A DNA stretch of 64,000 nucleotides, from contig NC_084766.1 of NCBI RefSeq assembly GCF_028858725.1, positions 21,864,501 to 21,928,500 on the forward strand, in the 5' to 3' direction. Below the pieces are notes generated by a model. The model saw nothing but the letters and a program-made list of their open reading frames with translations. It made no database searches and was not told the DNA's origin. The first letter of the stretch is position 1. Every line of letters starts with the position of its first letter. The position numbers and the translations under genes were made by a program. Shown here one piece after another: positions 48,076 through 60,480 of this stretch. The DNA is from Colius striatus. Lineage: Eukaryota > Chordata > Aves > Coliiformes > Coliidae.

Positions 48076-51000
48076 CTGGAAAAGGAGAAGCTTTAGTGTA
48101 AGATCAGGGCATGCAAGAAAAAAATATTAAGGTTTGATGGCACACAAGCCTTGTATGTGTTATACCACCAAGGATAGACTTTTAGAGATGGGTAAATGCA
48201 GTTATACTACTTGTGCTAATAATGGAGGGCCTGTTGTGTAATTCTAACACTGCATTTCAGTTAGATTGCAGGTGGCTTTTCTGCAGTCTAATAAAGACAG
48301 GTTTCCCACAACATCTGACTGAGAATCCTTATCCAGCCATCTTCCTAGCAACTCACACACCATCTTTCCTTAAGAAAATGATGCCTCAGTCCCCTCTACA
48401 TAGGATGCTGGCCAGTTACCTTCCCAAAAAGTGCCTTAATTTTTTCTTCTGCAAAGAAGTATCTGTGTGTAAAGGCTATCCCTAAAGGGCATCCAGTTGT
48501 CTGACAGCTACTCCTCCAGCATCCTAGTACAGAGAGTATGTATTAAGCTGTAACTTCGTTCTGCTCTGCCCAAACCTCTGCTCTGCTCCCAGTAGATAGG
48601 TTTTCCAGTGGCCCTGTCAGCAGCAGCCACCACAGTCCTCGCCTGCAAGACTTTCCCAGGGGCAATGCACAAATGAAGTACATCAGTATCTCGGGATTCA
48701 TGACTTTTTCTTCCTTGTTTAAGAAAATACTTCCAAGTTGCATACAACAAAGAGGGAGAGCAGTCTGATAGTCACAGAATTTCTCTCATTTGCAGCTTGT
48801 TAGAAGCTTTTTAATTTATCTTCTCTGTAAAAAGCACAGTGGTCCCAGACCTGGTCTAATGAAGGACACGTGTCTGACTTCCATTTTGAGCTTCATTTAA
48901 ATCCAGAAATGCAGTTTTGACAATCCTGTTCAGCTATCACCTCATCTTAACAAGATAGCATATTGTAGAGCTGCAGAAGCACCAACAGTTAAAACTGCAG
49001 TTCTGCTCAAGACCAGAGCAATCCTGGATATGACAAAGCAACACAGATCAATGGTTTGCTTAATATTTAATCCTTGCCCTGCAAAGTCTCAAGTCTACAG
49101 CTCAAATCTAGGTGGCTTTCTTTGGGCTTACACAACCAGCAGCAAACAGACTATTGGCCATCACAATACAACAAATGTCCCTTTTCATTGTAGGGGGGAG
49201 CTTGTCTTTTTGGAAATGAAAAACAGGTTTTAGTGTCTCATCCTGTATCAGATGGAAGTAGGGGAGTAATTCAACTTTTGTATCTGAGGATTGTGTCCTG
49301 TTGACTAGCAGTAAGTCTGAGTAGAGGCATACTGCAGCTTTATTGTGCAACTAGATACACACTGTGGTACAAAATACAGTTATGCTCCCTGCTCAGGAAG
49401 CTGACTATACTGAATCTCCTCCTGCAGTACTAGTTCTGCATCTATAGCATAGAGAAAAATGATGCCTAGCTAGATGACACAGGGTTCTGCACCCTGGGGC
49501 CTCATACCTAAAGGATGCAGACTGAATAGCTGATGACATTAACAAAAGAATCACTATGCTTGAAACAAGATCCCAAAATGAAAATTTATGGAAATTCACC
49601 TGCAAGTTATTCAGTACATACCAGAGGTTCTAGATGGGTTATTTGCTGCCTGGTCTTGTGCATTTCCTTATGGATTTCATTTAACTGATGCTGCAAGTTG
49701 TGGAGATCAGGCTTTTCATTCTCCAAGTATTTGGTGCATACTTGTATCTGGCAACACACCAAGGTGAAAATTAAAGAATTAAAGTCAGAATTATTAAGAA
49801 TTTATGTGGGAAGAGGGGGAGAGAGAGGAGAGAGAGAAATATTTGCCTTTATATATTTAAGCTTTACTCTTCTGCCATATCCTAATAGAAAATTGTTGCT
49901 TTCACTACAGTGAAATTCATATATGCCCAATTATGAAAATCATCTTCCTTAGTAGAGGTGGAGCTTGAAGTTGTTTTGGTAGCTTAGCAAATAAATTGAA
50001 CTTTTTTTCCCAGTAACATCAATTAGATCTGTAAAAATGTACTTGGAAAAAAAAAGAGATGGAAAAGATGTTAATGCAATTATTTGTATGATTTAATGAA
50101 AAGTATATTACAAAACTTCAATAAGTTGATGGATTTTTAAGGTGCTTCCTGTACCTCATCTGAGGCTGCACAGTCAAGTAAGTGAATGCAGAGAAAACGG
50201 CATCAGGTTTGATCACACCGTCCCATCTGTAAAAGGTTACAGACTTTCCTCTTGACAGACATGGCAGAATTTTTAGATGGATGAAGAGATTATTCACAGT
50301 TGAATATTGATGTTTAATATTAGCTTAATGTACTAATTCTTAAATTTGGGTATAACAGACTAAGGATCATCATCTTAGGGTATCATTTGGTACCTGTTGT
50401 TGCAACAAAGCTATCTTAGCGTGTTCTTCCTTCTGGTTAAGCAATAGTTTTTTAAGCAGTTGCACCTACAAGGCAGAAAAACATTTGTAATAAAAGAACT
50501 TCCATATACAATAGTTAATAAGCTTAGCAAATAATGAAGCTAAGAAGTGACAGAAGAAAGCTTTCATAATCCAAGGCCAACAGGAGAAAAAAAAGTATGC
50601 CTGTTATGCAACAGCCAAACCCAATATCTACATGTCTGGGGAAAACCCGAGGGTAACTAATCATTGCATTAATAAATGGAGGGGTGGAAATGCAGGATGG
50701 TGTTATAGCTCATAAAAAGTAAAACTGAACTTTCCTAGGTGATTGCTAGGATGCATACAAAAAGACACTAAACCTATACTTGCATAAACATATCAAGATG
50801 GTTAAAAAAAAAAAAGGCAATGCAACCTTTTTTTTGAAGTAGAACAAGTTTAAGAATCAGAAAGTGCTATGCTATAATGGATTAAGTAAACACAAAAACA
50901 AGTATAATAATCCCATGTTATCAGTATGTATCAACTGTTATAGTAAATGATGTTGTTCAGATTTTAAAAAAAAAGATCAACACTTTTTAATCATTATTAA

Positions 51001-54000
51001 CCAGTGAGAATCAGGCTGTTTTTAGAGAGCTAAACTGTTGTTCTGGTTTCAGCCTTAGTAAATTTTATTCTCATATCTCAAATTTCAACTCTACATTGCT
51101 TTGTTATCGACCCCAAATTTCTCCAAGTTGCAACTCTATCTTATTTGATAAGATAGATGCCCTGACTTGATGCCCTGAAGACTCCTTCAAGGAGGATTTT
51201 CCAGTTTCTCTTCAGCAGATTTGCGGTCACGATTTCATGTCCAGAAGAAGAAACGACATATTTTAAGGTTTATTTTGTTAGCATCACTGTGCTGATAGGA
51301 ATGTTCCAAGACATCACCATAATTCTCTATGTAGGGGAAGTGGTGTGAGGAAAGCACTGAATATTTTAAAATACAAACATACAGCACATCCACATCTCCC
51401 CCTACCTCTAAATCAGCTAGAGTGGTTAAAGAAAAGAATTAAAAATTTCATGTATGAACAGAATTGTTTCACTGAAGTCATATGGTACTTTTTCTGGGGT
51501 GGGCAAGCCCTGTGAACTATTAGAATCCACTGCAAATGCAACAGATCTGTAACAGCATAAACCACACATACTGAGCAGTCTGCCTGACAGGCGTGTCTTG
51601 GGCTTTGGAGGGAATTACAGAACCCTTCTTGGTGGTTTCTACCAAGCCAGCAACAACTTAAGGTCCATCCCTTCCCTTGCCTATCTAGGTGTCAATTTCT
51701 CATGCTCAGATGTGCCTGTATTGTTCCATGGCGTCACACAGAGAATCAAATGCAGGAAGCCATCAAAATGGGAAAAATGGTTGTCTGGGGACACTGTCCA
51801 GGGACACAGCTGCTTATGCAGCAAATATGAAACTACAGGCCCACATGTGTATTTGTAACAGCCAGGTGACAGCAAATATCAGTGATACTCCATGGTTAGG
51901 ACATGATAAAATAGCCTGTACAGACTTGGTATTTATCTTTCCTGTTCTTGTTTCCTATTAACCTTGAGGATAAACTAAATTAGAATTGATTAAGTATTCT
52001 CTCGCTTGTCTCTCCTTCTTCCACTTATAAGGGAAATAAGTGAACAAATTTCACAAAAAGTAGGATTTTTATTCAAAACAAGATATTAAAGAAAGAATTC
52101 AGTTTTAACCACAAGGACATAAGTTTAGAGATACATAAAGAACAGTTAACAAAGCAAATGAGTGATGGTGTGTTCTGATTAAGTATGACTTTTCAGGTCT
52201 CTTGATTCTTTGCTAATGATTTTAAACCTCCAAATGCAACCACTTACCTGACAGGTAAGATCCTCAGACTTTTTCTTCTCTTCTCTGAGCTCTCCTTTAA
52301 TAGTTTCATTTTCTTGTTTTAATCTCCGCACTTTCTCTTCTTTCATTCTATTTTCATTTTCTAGAGTCTTCATTTCAGCAACCTGCTGTGACTGCAATAA
52401 GGCATTTAAACTCTGGACTTCTCCTTGTGTTTCTTCATACTTCTTTTTAAATTCATTAAGTTCAGATCTCAGCTGGATTACGGTACGTCTTTCAGCCTCA
52501 AGATCTCTCTTAGCAGTTAGTAACAGCTGGTCATAACGTTTTTGCTTTTCCTCTTGTAGTTGACCTTAAGTCAGAAATAATTTGAGATTGTATTGTAGGA
52601 AAAAAAAAAGTTAAAGATCAGAACACCAAATCCTTGACAGCATTTTGAGGCATATTGATAGAAATTGTCATTGCAGGCTATTACACATCTCAAATTGACA
52701 CCAAACTTTAATTAAACAGCTTTCAATATTCCTCATTAAGTGAAATCTTCTTACAGCTACTTCTCTTGCTAATCCTTACAGCAATATTATAGCCTTTGTC
52801 CTGACTACACAAACTCCACAACCCACACGTAATGCATGAGGCCACCAAGGAACTATGCTGACACATGGAATAAAGGCCAACGGTTTCTAGATTCTCACTG
52901 CGAGATTTAGGCTCCTTGGCCAAGTTTCTGGCATCACTCCCTCTCCAGAGGTACCCTGGGGATCTGACGGATTCTACTTCATTGTTTATTGACCAAAACC
53001 AGATCATCCATTGCCTTTTGCAGACTATGTTCAAATTGTATGCTATAATTTCCTTTTAAGTTGCAACTAAAAGGGACTAGGGTAGGGACTTTTGACTAAA
53101 AAGTATCTGCTTCTTGGCTAGTGATAGTTACTTAAACCAGAGTTTGAAAAATTTCTGCTTGTTAACCCAAGAAAAGTTTAGTAAGTAGGGGGGAAAAAAA
53201 AAAAATCAGTAGTAATACAAAATATACCTAATGGCAGAACAAGGAATGTAGAATTTAACAGGCTTTGCTGATTTTTGGCATGGTACATTTCTTGACGTTA
53301 AAACTTCTACAGAAGGCTTTCCCTCATTCTTCAAAGCATAATTTACTGGAAGTTTCTCACTTGACTGTCCTCCCTCCCCTTGACTACAAACTAAGCCTTA
53401 TATTCTCATTAACAATACTTCTCTATAGGGTAATAAGATCTTCAGAGGAAAAAGTTGTCATATCTACTTTCAACTTGTACAGCTAGGTTCTTAGAAACTT
53501 GAATTTCTGCTACTGTCTGGCTGTCTGAAGAGAGAAATTTCCTTATACCCTTACTCCTAGATTCCTGACTGTTCTGATGACAAAGCTTTGACTTCAGTAA
53601 CTGAGTTACATTTCCTGGTGAGCTACTTATGTCTGCCTCACTCTAAAATACTGTTCATACATTTCCAAACAGCACCAAAACAAGATTATGATGGCATTTT
53701 AGTGTTTTCCATGAAGATTCAAGTAGTAATACAGCAACCATGCACAGCATATGAATTACTAAGTGGCGAGTATCTGTGGACTCACTCATACCCCAGATGA
53801 TGCTAGTTCTGTTTACTGAATTTATCTTGCAGGTTGCTTGGGCATATATAAAAACAATAATTTGATAATAAGCAAGACATCTCTCCAATGTGACTTTAAT
53901 TTTATTCCACATGCTGATCAAGCCCAAGTCATCAATCTGAATGTATGTTACTGAGAGGGCGCTCATCGAGGAGCCTACATAGCACTGAAATGAGCTAGAG

Positions 54001-57000
54001 GTGGCCAGGTCCATGTTGTGAAACACTGTTTGGGACAGGTGCCAAAGCCTATCAGAGGTTTTCATGCCCTGCAACAACTGTTCAGATGAGTAAAGAATAT
54101 GGCAGTCTTGAGTCATTTTTATAATATTTATTTTGAAAAAGAGTAAACTTGAAAATCCCAATCCACACCTAGATAATAAATCCTTAATGCTTCTATTATG
54201 TAGGCTGAAAGTGTACTTTGAAGGATGGGAGACATACATACATTTGCCTCAACACTTTCCAAACAGAGAAGTTGCCAGCAGAGTGTCAAGGCTGTTAGAA
54301 ACCTTCTTTGAAGTAGATAAGAACATGAAATACTGTTGAGCAGGTAACATGGCTAGATAATAGGAAGCAAAGCAATTTGACTTAACCAAGTTTTACCATA
54401 ACGAAACCAAAATATGGAGAAGAAAGTCTTCATTTTGTTTCATTGTGCAATAGTTTGTTTTCCAAAAACTTATTCTGTAGATAATTATGGCTTGGGTCAC
54501 TTGTGGAGGCGAAAAAAATAACATCAATACCTTCTGAATTGAATTCTTTAGGTTCTTGTTGGCTAACTACTTTTGACTTCTGTTCAAGTTCAAAGATCCT
54601 TCCAAGTAGTCCCCTGACATATGCTTCACGTTGCTGATCATAAAGTAGCCACTGTTGGTTTTTTTCAAGAGCCTTCAAGAAAAGGAATAGAACAAAAAAA
54701 TCCCTCTGGTAATTTATCAGACTTTTAAAGCATTAGTCTTATTTCTTTAAAATATTTTAAATTATCTATTATACAGTTTAAAGATAAGCTAGTTAATTCT
54801 GCTACAAATCTTCTCTGTACAATAAAAAGCCATCTTCATTTGGAAAGGTAAGTATTTAAGCAGAAGTTAAAATTGCAGCAATAATAAATATTGTTTGGCT
54901 TACTTCTTGGAATGGGAAAATGACTTAAAGGCTTTCATAAATCATGCCTAGATTGTGAAGAATTAACTTTTCAATCTCAAATATAAAACAACACCTTGAA
55001 AATGAAATAAACTAAAACTGTGTCATTACAACTTAAAGTCTGCAAGGAGGACATGCATTTTATATCTGATTGGATCAAATGGCTCAGGTTGGAAGGGACC
55101 TCAGTTTCTAATCCAATCTCATGCTATCCCAGGCAATGTCAGCTCTGAGGTCAGACCAGATTCACCGAGACTTCTGTTTTGTCAAGAACTGCTTTGCTCC
55201 AACGTTCCAAACAAGGATTTTCAAAGATGAATGTATCATCTGTGGCCAGTCTTGTTCAATAGCTTTATCGATAACTTGGATGAGGGGATAGTGTGCATCT
55301 TGATCAGCAAGTTCTCTGATGACACCAAACTGAGAGGTCTGGCTGATTTCCCAGAAGGCTGTGCTGCCATTCAGTGGGATCTCGACCAGCCTGAGAGTTG
55401 GTCAGAGAGGAACCTCATGAGGTTCAACAAGGACAAGTGCACCTGGGGAAGGAACAACCCCACATACTAGTACAGGCTGGGGACTGACCTGCTGGAGAGG
55501 AGCTCTGCAGAGACAGACCTGGGAGTCTTGATTGATAATAAACTAAACATGAGCCAGCAATGTGCCCTCGTGGCCAAGATCTCCTTCCTTGGAGACCTTC
55601 AAGACTCGTCTGGACACGTTCCTGTGTGACCTGAGCTAGGTGGACCTGCTTCAGCAGGGGGATTGGACTAGATGATCTCTAAAGGTTCCCTTGAAACCCT
55701 ACCCGTTCTATGACTATCCCTTCTTCTTTTTTTTTGCAAGCATTTTTTAAAATTTAAATTATTGTCCTGCCATAAAAGAATTTTAGGTATTATATTTTAG
55801 AGGGATCTATAGTATCTTGATACACATGATACTTGCAATGTTGTACAGGAAACTTACGTCTTTCAGTTGTTTTTCAACTTCATAAAGATTAGTTGATAAT
55901 CCAGTGCTGTTTGTTACAGCTTCCTGCTGACAAAGAACAGCCTGTTAGTGTTCTTTAAAACAGGTATCTGAAACAGTAAAGCTAGTCTTGTGTAAATGCT
56001 AATCTCACATAAATATCATAAGAGTATTTAAAAAATGAGAACAGATGCATATACATGCCTTTTGTGTTTAAAGATCTTTAGAGATCTTTTGAAAATGTCT
56101 GAGTTACATGTTTCTGAAAAACAAAGATATTTAGGGTACTACTTAAATTTGCAAAAAAGGCAAGTATTTGTTTTATTTTTGTATCTTCATACCAATTTGG
56201 TAATAAGCCAGAACTACAGCAACTCTTGTGAAAAACTAGAGACGTTGACAACTTCATTGGGATAACAGGAATATTATAATAAACTATGCAAGCCTGTCTG
56301 GAACCGTAAGGACATGATTTTCTGGCTGATTTTATGGACTTGATCCACAGCAGAGTCCTTAAAGTATGAGTTGGAAAGTTCTTTCGACTCATCTAAAACT
56401 AGAGATCAGTTAAAACAGTTACACTCTTTTCATTACCTGAAGTGTTTATGCACTGCATCACAGAAAGCATTTTTTAAAATCATGTAGATGTATGCCAGAG
56501 GGAACTTTTAAGGAGATAGAAATGTAGATCACTATCCAAATCCAAGGTACATTTCTCCAAAGTTTTCCTGTGATTTTTGAAACATGACTTAGAACAAGAT
56601 TTCTAAGTGAAAACAGGAGAACTTCCTAATAAATATAATTTAGAGACACTGCAGTTGCTTAGATTCCTGTTTCTATGAGCAGAACTGCCCCAGTGAAAAC
56701 TCTCAAAATTGGTCACACAACTGTTGTTTCCATATCAGAGAATATCTGCTGCTCATATGCCACCTAGCAGTTTCAAGCAGTATTACTTGTTTTCAAGGTT
56801 TCCCAAGACATCAGTCAAAACATGGCACATGGTGTTATCCTGTTAATAAATCAGTAAAAAACTTGAAAGAAAATTCTAGTTTTAAACTAAACGATATTTT
56901 GGCAGTTCACTAACAAAAATATCAGGGAAATCTGTTGAATGAACCCACATTTTAAGTTCGCTAAAAAAGTTCAGTCCCTTGAAATTAAACACGTTGGCTT

Positions 57001-59953
57001 TAAACCGGTATTTCTCAAGGTACTGCATTATTAGAAGGGACACGTGTATGTATCATCATTGAAAATTAGTAGAGTAAGGTATTTGGTCAAAGCTGAATTT
57101 CTAGAAGTTACTCAACTTGCATGTAGCACGCGGGGAACCAGCACCATCTACAGGTCAAAGCTGGAAAACACAGGCACCTGCTTTTTGGCTCTGACTACCC
57201 CGTGGCCCTTACCGAGATACCACTGCATTTTCTGTGGAGCATTAAAAGAGGCAGGGGTGGAAAAACAACTGTAGCCAACTAAATACACCTGTAAAAGCTG
57301 CCAAGTACCAGACACCTACTGGCAACTTTAAATGCAAAAAAACTAATTTCTGTCCTATCTTCTGTCACACTGAACAATAACCATACGTGATGCCATGTGA
57401 AATATAGCCAACTAGTTTCAACAACCAAGGAGCAAACGAGGATTTGTAAGAGCAGGAAGGAGAAAGATATTCTCATGACTGAAGCCAAATTAGGTGAGAA
57501 GCTCAGTTCATCTTTATTAATGCCCCATCTCTCTATTACTGCTCCTTCTGAATCTGTTTAGTGCCCAAACCGAAGAAGGGCATAATATCTGCTTGAGCAA
57601 GAGTGGATCATTCCTTGTAGTATCATGAGTCATATCAACTGTGTGTGAGTTTGAAAAAGGGACCTGGCAGTACAGCATTAGATAATTCCCTCCACAGCTG
57701 CATTGCCTGAAGTTGTGCTCTTTGACTGTTCTTCATTTAGCATTCAGTCTGGATACTATCTCTCTTCATACAAGTGTGTTGCATGCCAATACGTAACTTG
57801 CAAGAAGATTAAAGATTCTTCCTATTTTATGACATATTGCTGCTTAGTGAGTGCAAATACTGTGTCCAATCTGTTTATAAACTGAACTTAGAATTCGCAG
57901 TCACAGTGGTTCTTCAGTGCTCCCCTGGGAGTACTGTCCCTGTTTTCAAGCACAGAACAACTTGCACTAACAGCGAATAAACTACATTAACTGCTTCATT
58001 TCTTCTAATAGAGAACAAAGTAATTGTTCTCTCCTTTCTGCTTCCTTTGTTTTTTCCTTTAGTTGACTTTGTAATTAGGAGATTTTACTATTCTTAATTT
58101 TGGATCTAAGCTTGTCTTTCAAGTTTTGAATTTGTCCTTCTCTCCAAGAAGATGGCTGTTTTTCAAGGGAAAGTATTTTCTGAATGAAACAGAATAAAAA
58201 AGTGACACGAATGTCAGTCTATGCAACAAATCCACTAGCAAGATTAAAACACTTTCAGAAGATACTAACTTGAAAGGTTCTCTTTAGCCTCTAATTAGCT
58301 AAGAATATTCCTCTTTACTCACCACAGTACCACAGCCATCATCACAAATATTTCAAATCATAGTAAGAACAGTCTAAAGTAGACAAAACAAGAAGATAAT
58401 GCAATGAACCCAATTTCATAGCCTCGGTAGGTACTCAGTTTTGCATGTGAATACAGATCACTGTGGTATATGAACCTTAAAATACAAGTAGCACAAGCAC
58501 TCTAAAACACTTCCACCAAACTGGTTGGTGATACGCTTCTTAGTGCTGGTTATCATATTTGGGTAGCTTTTGAGAAGCAGGAGTGCTTTCTTGCAAACTA
58601 AGTGACAGTAAATGAAGTTACAAAAAGAATATAATAAAGCATTCAGAAGAAGGATTCCATTTTCCAAGTTATCTAGCCTTTTAGTTTCAAAAAGTGCTTT
58701 AGTAGAAACTCTTGTTTCAGTAGTCCTCAAGCACAAATAATTGTTAGCATTAGAGCTGCATTTAAGATACTGTGGGGCTCTATGTAAACTTCTGTTATGA
58801 TAACATTTCATTTTCTGTGAGAAAGGTTGATGTTTAAATCCTGCATATTGACAGCAAATTGGTAGCAGATGTTGGAGAAACCAAAAGAAATTGAATTTTA
58901 GAGAGCCTCATTTAAGGAGTTGTTGAAGACCATCCAGTATTCACTAGAATTCAAATACTGACTCCTAGTATAGCTAAACACATCTGTGATTTTTACACCT
59001 GCAAACTGGGAACCCACCAACACTGAGCAAGGAGCAAACTCCACCAAATGCTACAGATACAAATACTTCAGCTGTCTATCCGGAGCAGGCACTTGGGTTA
59101 GCACTTCTTAACTGATGACGTGCAGGCACAGGGAAAGCTTTCATGTCTAAAGTAGTAGCCTCAAAATATTTGTGTGCCCAGACTCCATTAGTTGTATCCT
59201 TTGAGCATCCATTTAAAAAGTTTTCCAGTCCTTCTGTGAAGCCTGACAGTACACAACTTGGTCACATATTAAGTCCTGAAGTTCCTTCTCTGCAACCACA
59301 GATTTACCTTGAATGGACAAGGCATCGAAATTGCAGTGTCTTAGTTTCTATTCTGTGTTTGCAATGAGAGAATAATGTGGTGAATGTTTTTACAGTTTTA
59401 TTTAACTATAGTTGAGTGGGAGCTTAGGCAGCTGTTTGTAAACATAGTGTTTTGGGTTTTTTTCAGGAAATGCTCAAAACCATTCTCTGAGACCAACTGT
59501 TCCAAATTATCAGACGTGTCTGATGGTCCATATCTTAATGGACTAATTGGCACTTTTGGCCTCAAATATTTGTGTTTAACTTTATTACTTCAGTCATTAT
59601 TGACAAATACCTGAGAACAAAATCGACAAACTAAAACAGTCGTGACATCAAAGTAAGCTAAGGTTTAACATGAAAGATCACCATCCTGCTTACCCAGCTG
59701 GACATACTGGGCTCACGTTTACTGTGCGCCATTAGGACATCACTAACGTCAGCTCCCATACAAACATCCACCTCACCTCCACGAGCCTCTTCTCCGCATC
59801 GGTCATTTTGCTTTTCCTTTTGACTTCCTCCGGGGATTTTCTCAGGGCAGAATTCTCCTGTTTGCACTTCTCGAGATCACTCTCCGCTCTGGAGCTACCT
59901 GACTTTAAGCCCCATTTGCCAATAATTTTATCCTTGGCGGTCTTAGAATTCAT
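47872..59953 (-). CDS. CEP55: CEP55, midbody abscission scaffold; one exon decayed
   Basis: Centrosomal/midbody coiled-coil protein that recruits ALIX and TSG101, and through them ESCRT-III, for cytokinetic abscission. Intact coding exons in transcript order are 59953-59777, 55926-55858, 54672-54531, 52564-52248, 50465-50394, 49747-49622 and 48075-47872. Together they total 1107 bases in one continuous frame (368 residues plus stop) with GT-AG borders. Between the first two lies a recognisable but damaged exon (57985-58179) with an in-frame TAA; human CEP55 is 464 residues and the difference is close to that exon's coding length. Residues 1-59 start [10 protein letters not shown]. The ESCRT/ALIX-binding region [19 protein letters not shown] has Trp90 and Tyr93 at the positions of human W184/Y187. 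Long coiled-coil segments follow. The end carries a ubiquitin-binding-type zinc finger with C344, C347, H356, H362 and C366. Start choice: the ATG lies 10 bases after an acceptor and aligns with the human start. Confidence 0.9.
48076..49621. other. CEP55: CEP55 intron
   Basis: GT-AG intron in phase 0. No repeat or exon recognised. Confidence 0.8.
49622..49747 (-). CDS. CEP55: CEP55 coding exon (42 codons)
   Basis: Acceptor TTGCCAG, donor CCTCTG|GTATGT, phase 0 at both ends. Codes [12 protein letters not shown] to [11 protein letters not shown], matching the human segment ending ARNQITQLESL. Confidence 0.93.
49748..50393. other. CEP55: CEP55 intron
   Basis: Contains a short GA-rich purine tract at 49809-49837. 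Nothing else was recognised. Confidence 0.8.
50394..50465 (-). CDS. CEP55: CEP55 coding exon (24 codons)
   Basis: Acceptor CCTTGTAG, donor CAACAG|GTACCA. Codes [20 protein letters not shown] then LQQQ, aligning with human VQFLYTSLLKQQEEQTRVALLEQQ. Confidence 0.9.
50466..52247. other. CEP55: CEP55 intron
   Basis: GT-AG intron of about 1.8 kb. No repeat family or exon recognised. Confidence 0.8.
52248..52564 (-). CDS. CEP55: CEP55 coding exon (coiled coil)
   Basis: Acceptor GACTTAAG, donor TGTCAG|GTAAGT. After completing a Gly codon it codes 105 residues from [14 protein letters not shown] to KKSEDLTCQ, rich in Glu, Lys and Gln with heptad spacing, matching the long central coiled coil of human CEP55 (EFRRKYEETQKEV counterpart is [13 protein letters not shown]). 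Confidence 0.95.
52565..54530. other. CEP55: CEP55 intron with an unassigned 194-codon frame
   Basis: GT-AG intron split within a Gly codon (phase 1). A minus-strand frame at 54239-53655 is open for 194 codons. It is not CEP55, and I recognise no domain in it. Confidence 0.75.
54531..54672 (-). CDS. CEP55: CEP55 coding exon with ALIX/TSG101-binding region
   Basis: Acceptor TCTTGAAG, donor CAGAAG|GTATTG. Starts [19 protein letters not shown] and continues to FNSE plus one base of a Gly codon. The block with Trp and Tyr is the EABR, the most conserved part of CEP55. Confidence 0.96.
55078..55213 (-). mobile_element. CR1 3'-end fragment, older subfamily
   Basis: Starts with GGCTCAGGTTGGAAGGGACC, the complement of a CR1 3' end of a subfamily different from the other copies here. 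The following sequence is poorly matched, so the right boundary is uncertain. Confidence 0.6.
55214..55716 (+). mobile_element. CR1 LINE with internal deletion
   Basis: Plus-strand CR1 beginning in the reverse transcriptase (frame 55231-55470, with [12 protein letters not shown] and FSDDTKL) and ending with the 3' tail near 55716. At 55577-55580, after GTGGCCAAGA, it jumps to CTTGGAGACCTTCAAGACTC, skipping about 0.45 kb present in the full copies. It is antisense to CEP55. Confidence 0.9.
55858..55926 (-). CDS. CEP55: CEP55 small coding exon (23 codons)
   Basis: Acceptor TTTGTCAG (or three bases later, CAGCAG), donor AAAGAC|GTAAGT, phase 0. Codes [20 protein letters not shown] then LKD, matching human SQTVAPN...IHEMEIQLKD just before ALEKNQQW. 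Confidence 0.85.
55927..57984. other. CEP55: CEP55 intron sequence downstream of the decayed exon
   Basis: Searched on the minus strand for a segment corresponding to human SAATSRIAELESK, which should lie between the damaged exon and the 23-codon exon. None was seen. No repeat family recognised. Confidence 0.6.
57985..58179 (-). pseudogene. CEP55: damaged CEP55 exon with in-frame TAA
   Basis: After acceptor TTTCATTCAG the phase-0 frame reads [12 protein letters not shown] then [11 protein letters not shown], matching human KIRVLE...IQRLRDQLKAR. At 58077-58075 there is TAA. Beyond it the same frame still reads [19 protein letters not shown], matching human LLEQLEETTREGERREQVL, so the exon once continued. 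A second stop, TAG, is at 57984-57982. In this frame no codon begins with GT from the acceptor past the second stop, so there is no donor that would join the phase-0 next exon. Including the exon would truncate the protein after 93 residues; skipping it keeps the frame. A sequence error could explain the TAA but not the missing donor and tail. Confidence 0.72.
58180..59776. other. CEP55: CEP55 intron
   Basis: Sequence between the first coding exon and the damaged exon. The 117-codon minus-strand frame at 58458-58811 shows no coiled-coil or CEP55 resemblance. No repeat recognised. Confidence 0.7.
59777..59953 (-). CDS. CEP55: CEP55 first coding exon
   Basis: 59 codons from ATG at 59953 to EKRLVE with donor GTGGAG|GTGAGG in phase 0. 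The exon itself begins at 59963 after a T-run and AATAG acceptor. Resembles human MSSRSTKDLIKSKWG...ERHRLLE. Confidence 0.93.
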
Positions 59954-59989
59954 CTTTAAGCACCTATTAAAAAAAAAACCGTAACGTTA

Positions 59990-60480
59990 CGCAACAGTAA
60001 GCCCTTCAGCCAAGCAGGGTAGGGCTCCTGAGCAGGCCGCGGGAGGCAAACGGACCTGTGAGCACTCCGAGTCTCGGCGAGGTCGCGGAGTCTCCCCGAC
60101 GGCGGTCGGCAGCTGCTGCGGCTGCAGTTGCTCCGGCCAGCCCCAGCACAGCCCCGCTTCCGGGAGTTTGAATCCCGCGGCTCCACCATCGTCACTTCCC
60201 GGGCGGAACCGAGAGCTGCGGCGGCTGCGATGGGTCATAAAAGGAGGAGTTAAAAACGCTTCCGCGGCGTTACGGGTTGGAGGTGCGCGGACTGGTGCTG
60301 CCGGGGGCTGGAGGAGCGGTACCGAGCTCTCCGCGGAACGCCTGAGAGGAGACTCTCTGCTGGCTGGTGTGGGCGGCCGCGTGACGTGACTGGCCAATGC
60401 GGTGGGGCCTTTCTTCTCTCCACCTTGTTTTCGGGCCGCGGCTCAGGTGTCGGCGCGTGGGTGTTGTGAGGGCACCTGCA
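59990..60480 (-). promoter_or_regulatory. CEP55: CpG-rich CEP55 promoter and noncoding first exon
   Basis: A CG-dense block of about 0.5 kb in otherwise AT-rich surroundings. A noncoding exon is needed because the coding exon starts at an acceptor. A plausible donor is CTCACAG|GTCCGT, placing the exon's downstream edge at 60056. No TATA box is seen on the minus strand. The plus strand has GGTCATAAAAGG at about 60233-60244, so divergent transcription is possible. Confidence 0.6.

Larger units (their letters stand above)
54673..55857. other. CEP55: CEP55 intron with CR1 insertions
   Basis: Phase-0 intron containing the CR1 pieces at 55078-55213 and 55214-55716. Confidence 0.85.

Noticed and set aside
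58458-58811. 117-codon minus-strand frame as an alternative CEP55 exon
   Set aside because: Sequence is not coiled-coil-like and does not resemble any CEP55 segment.
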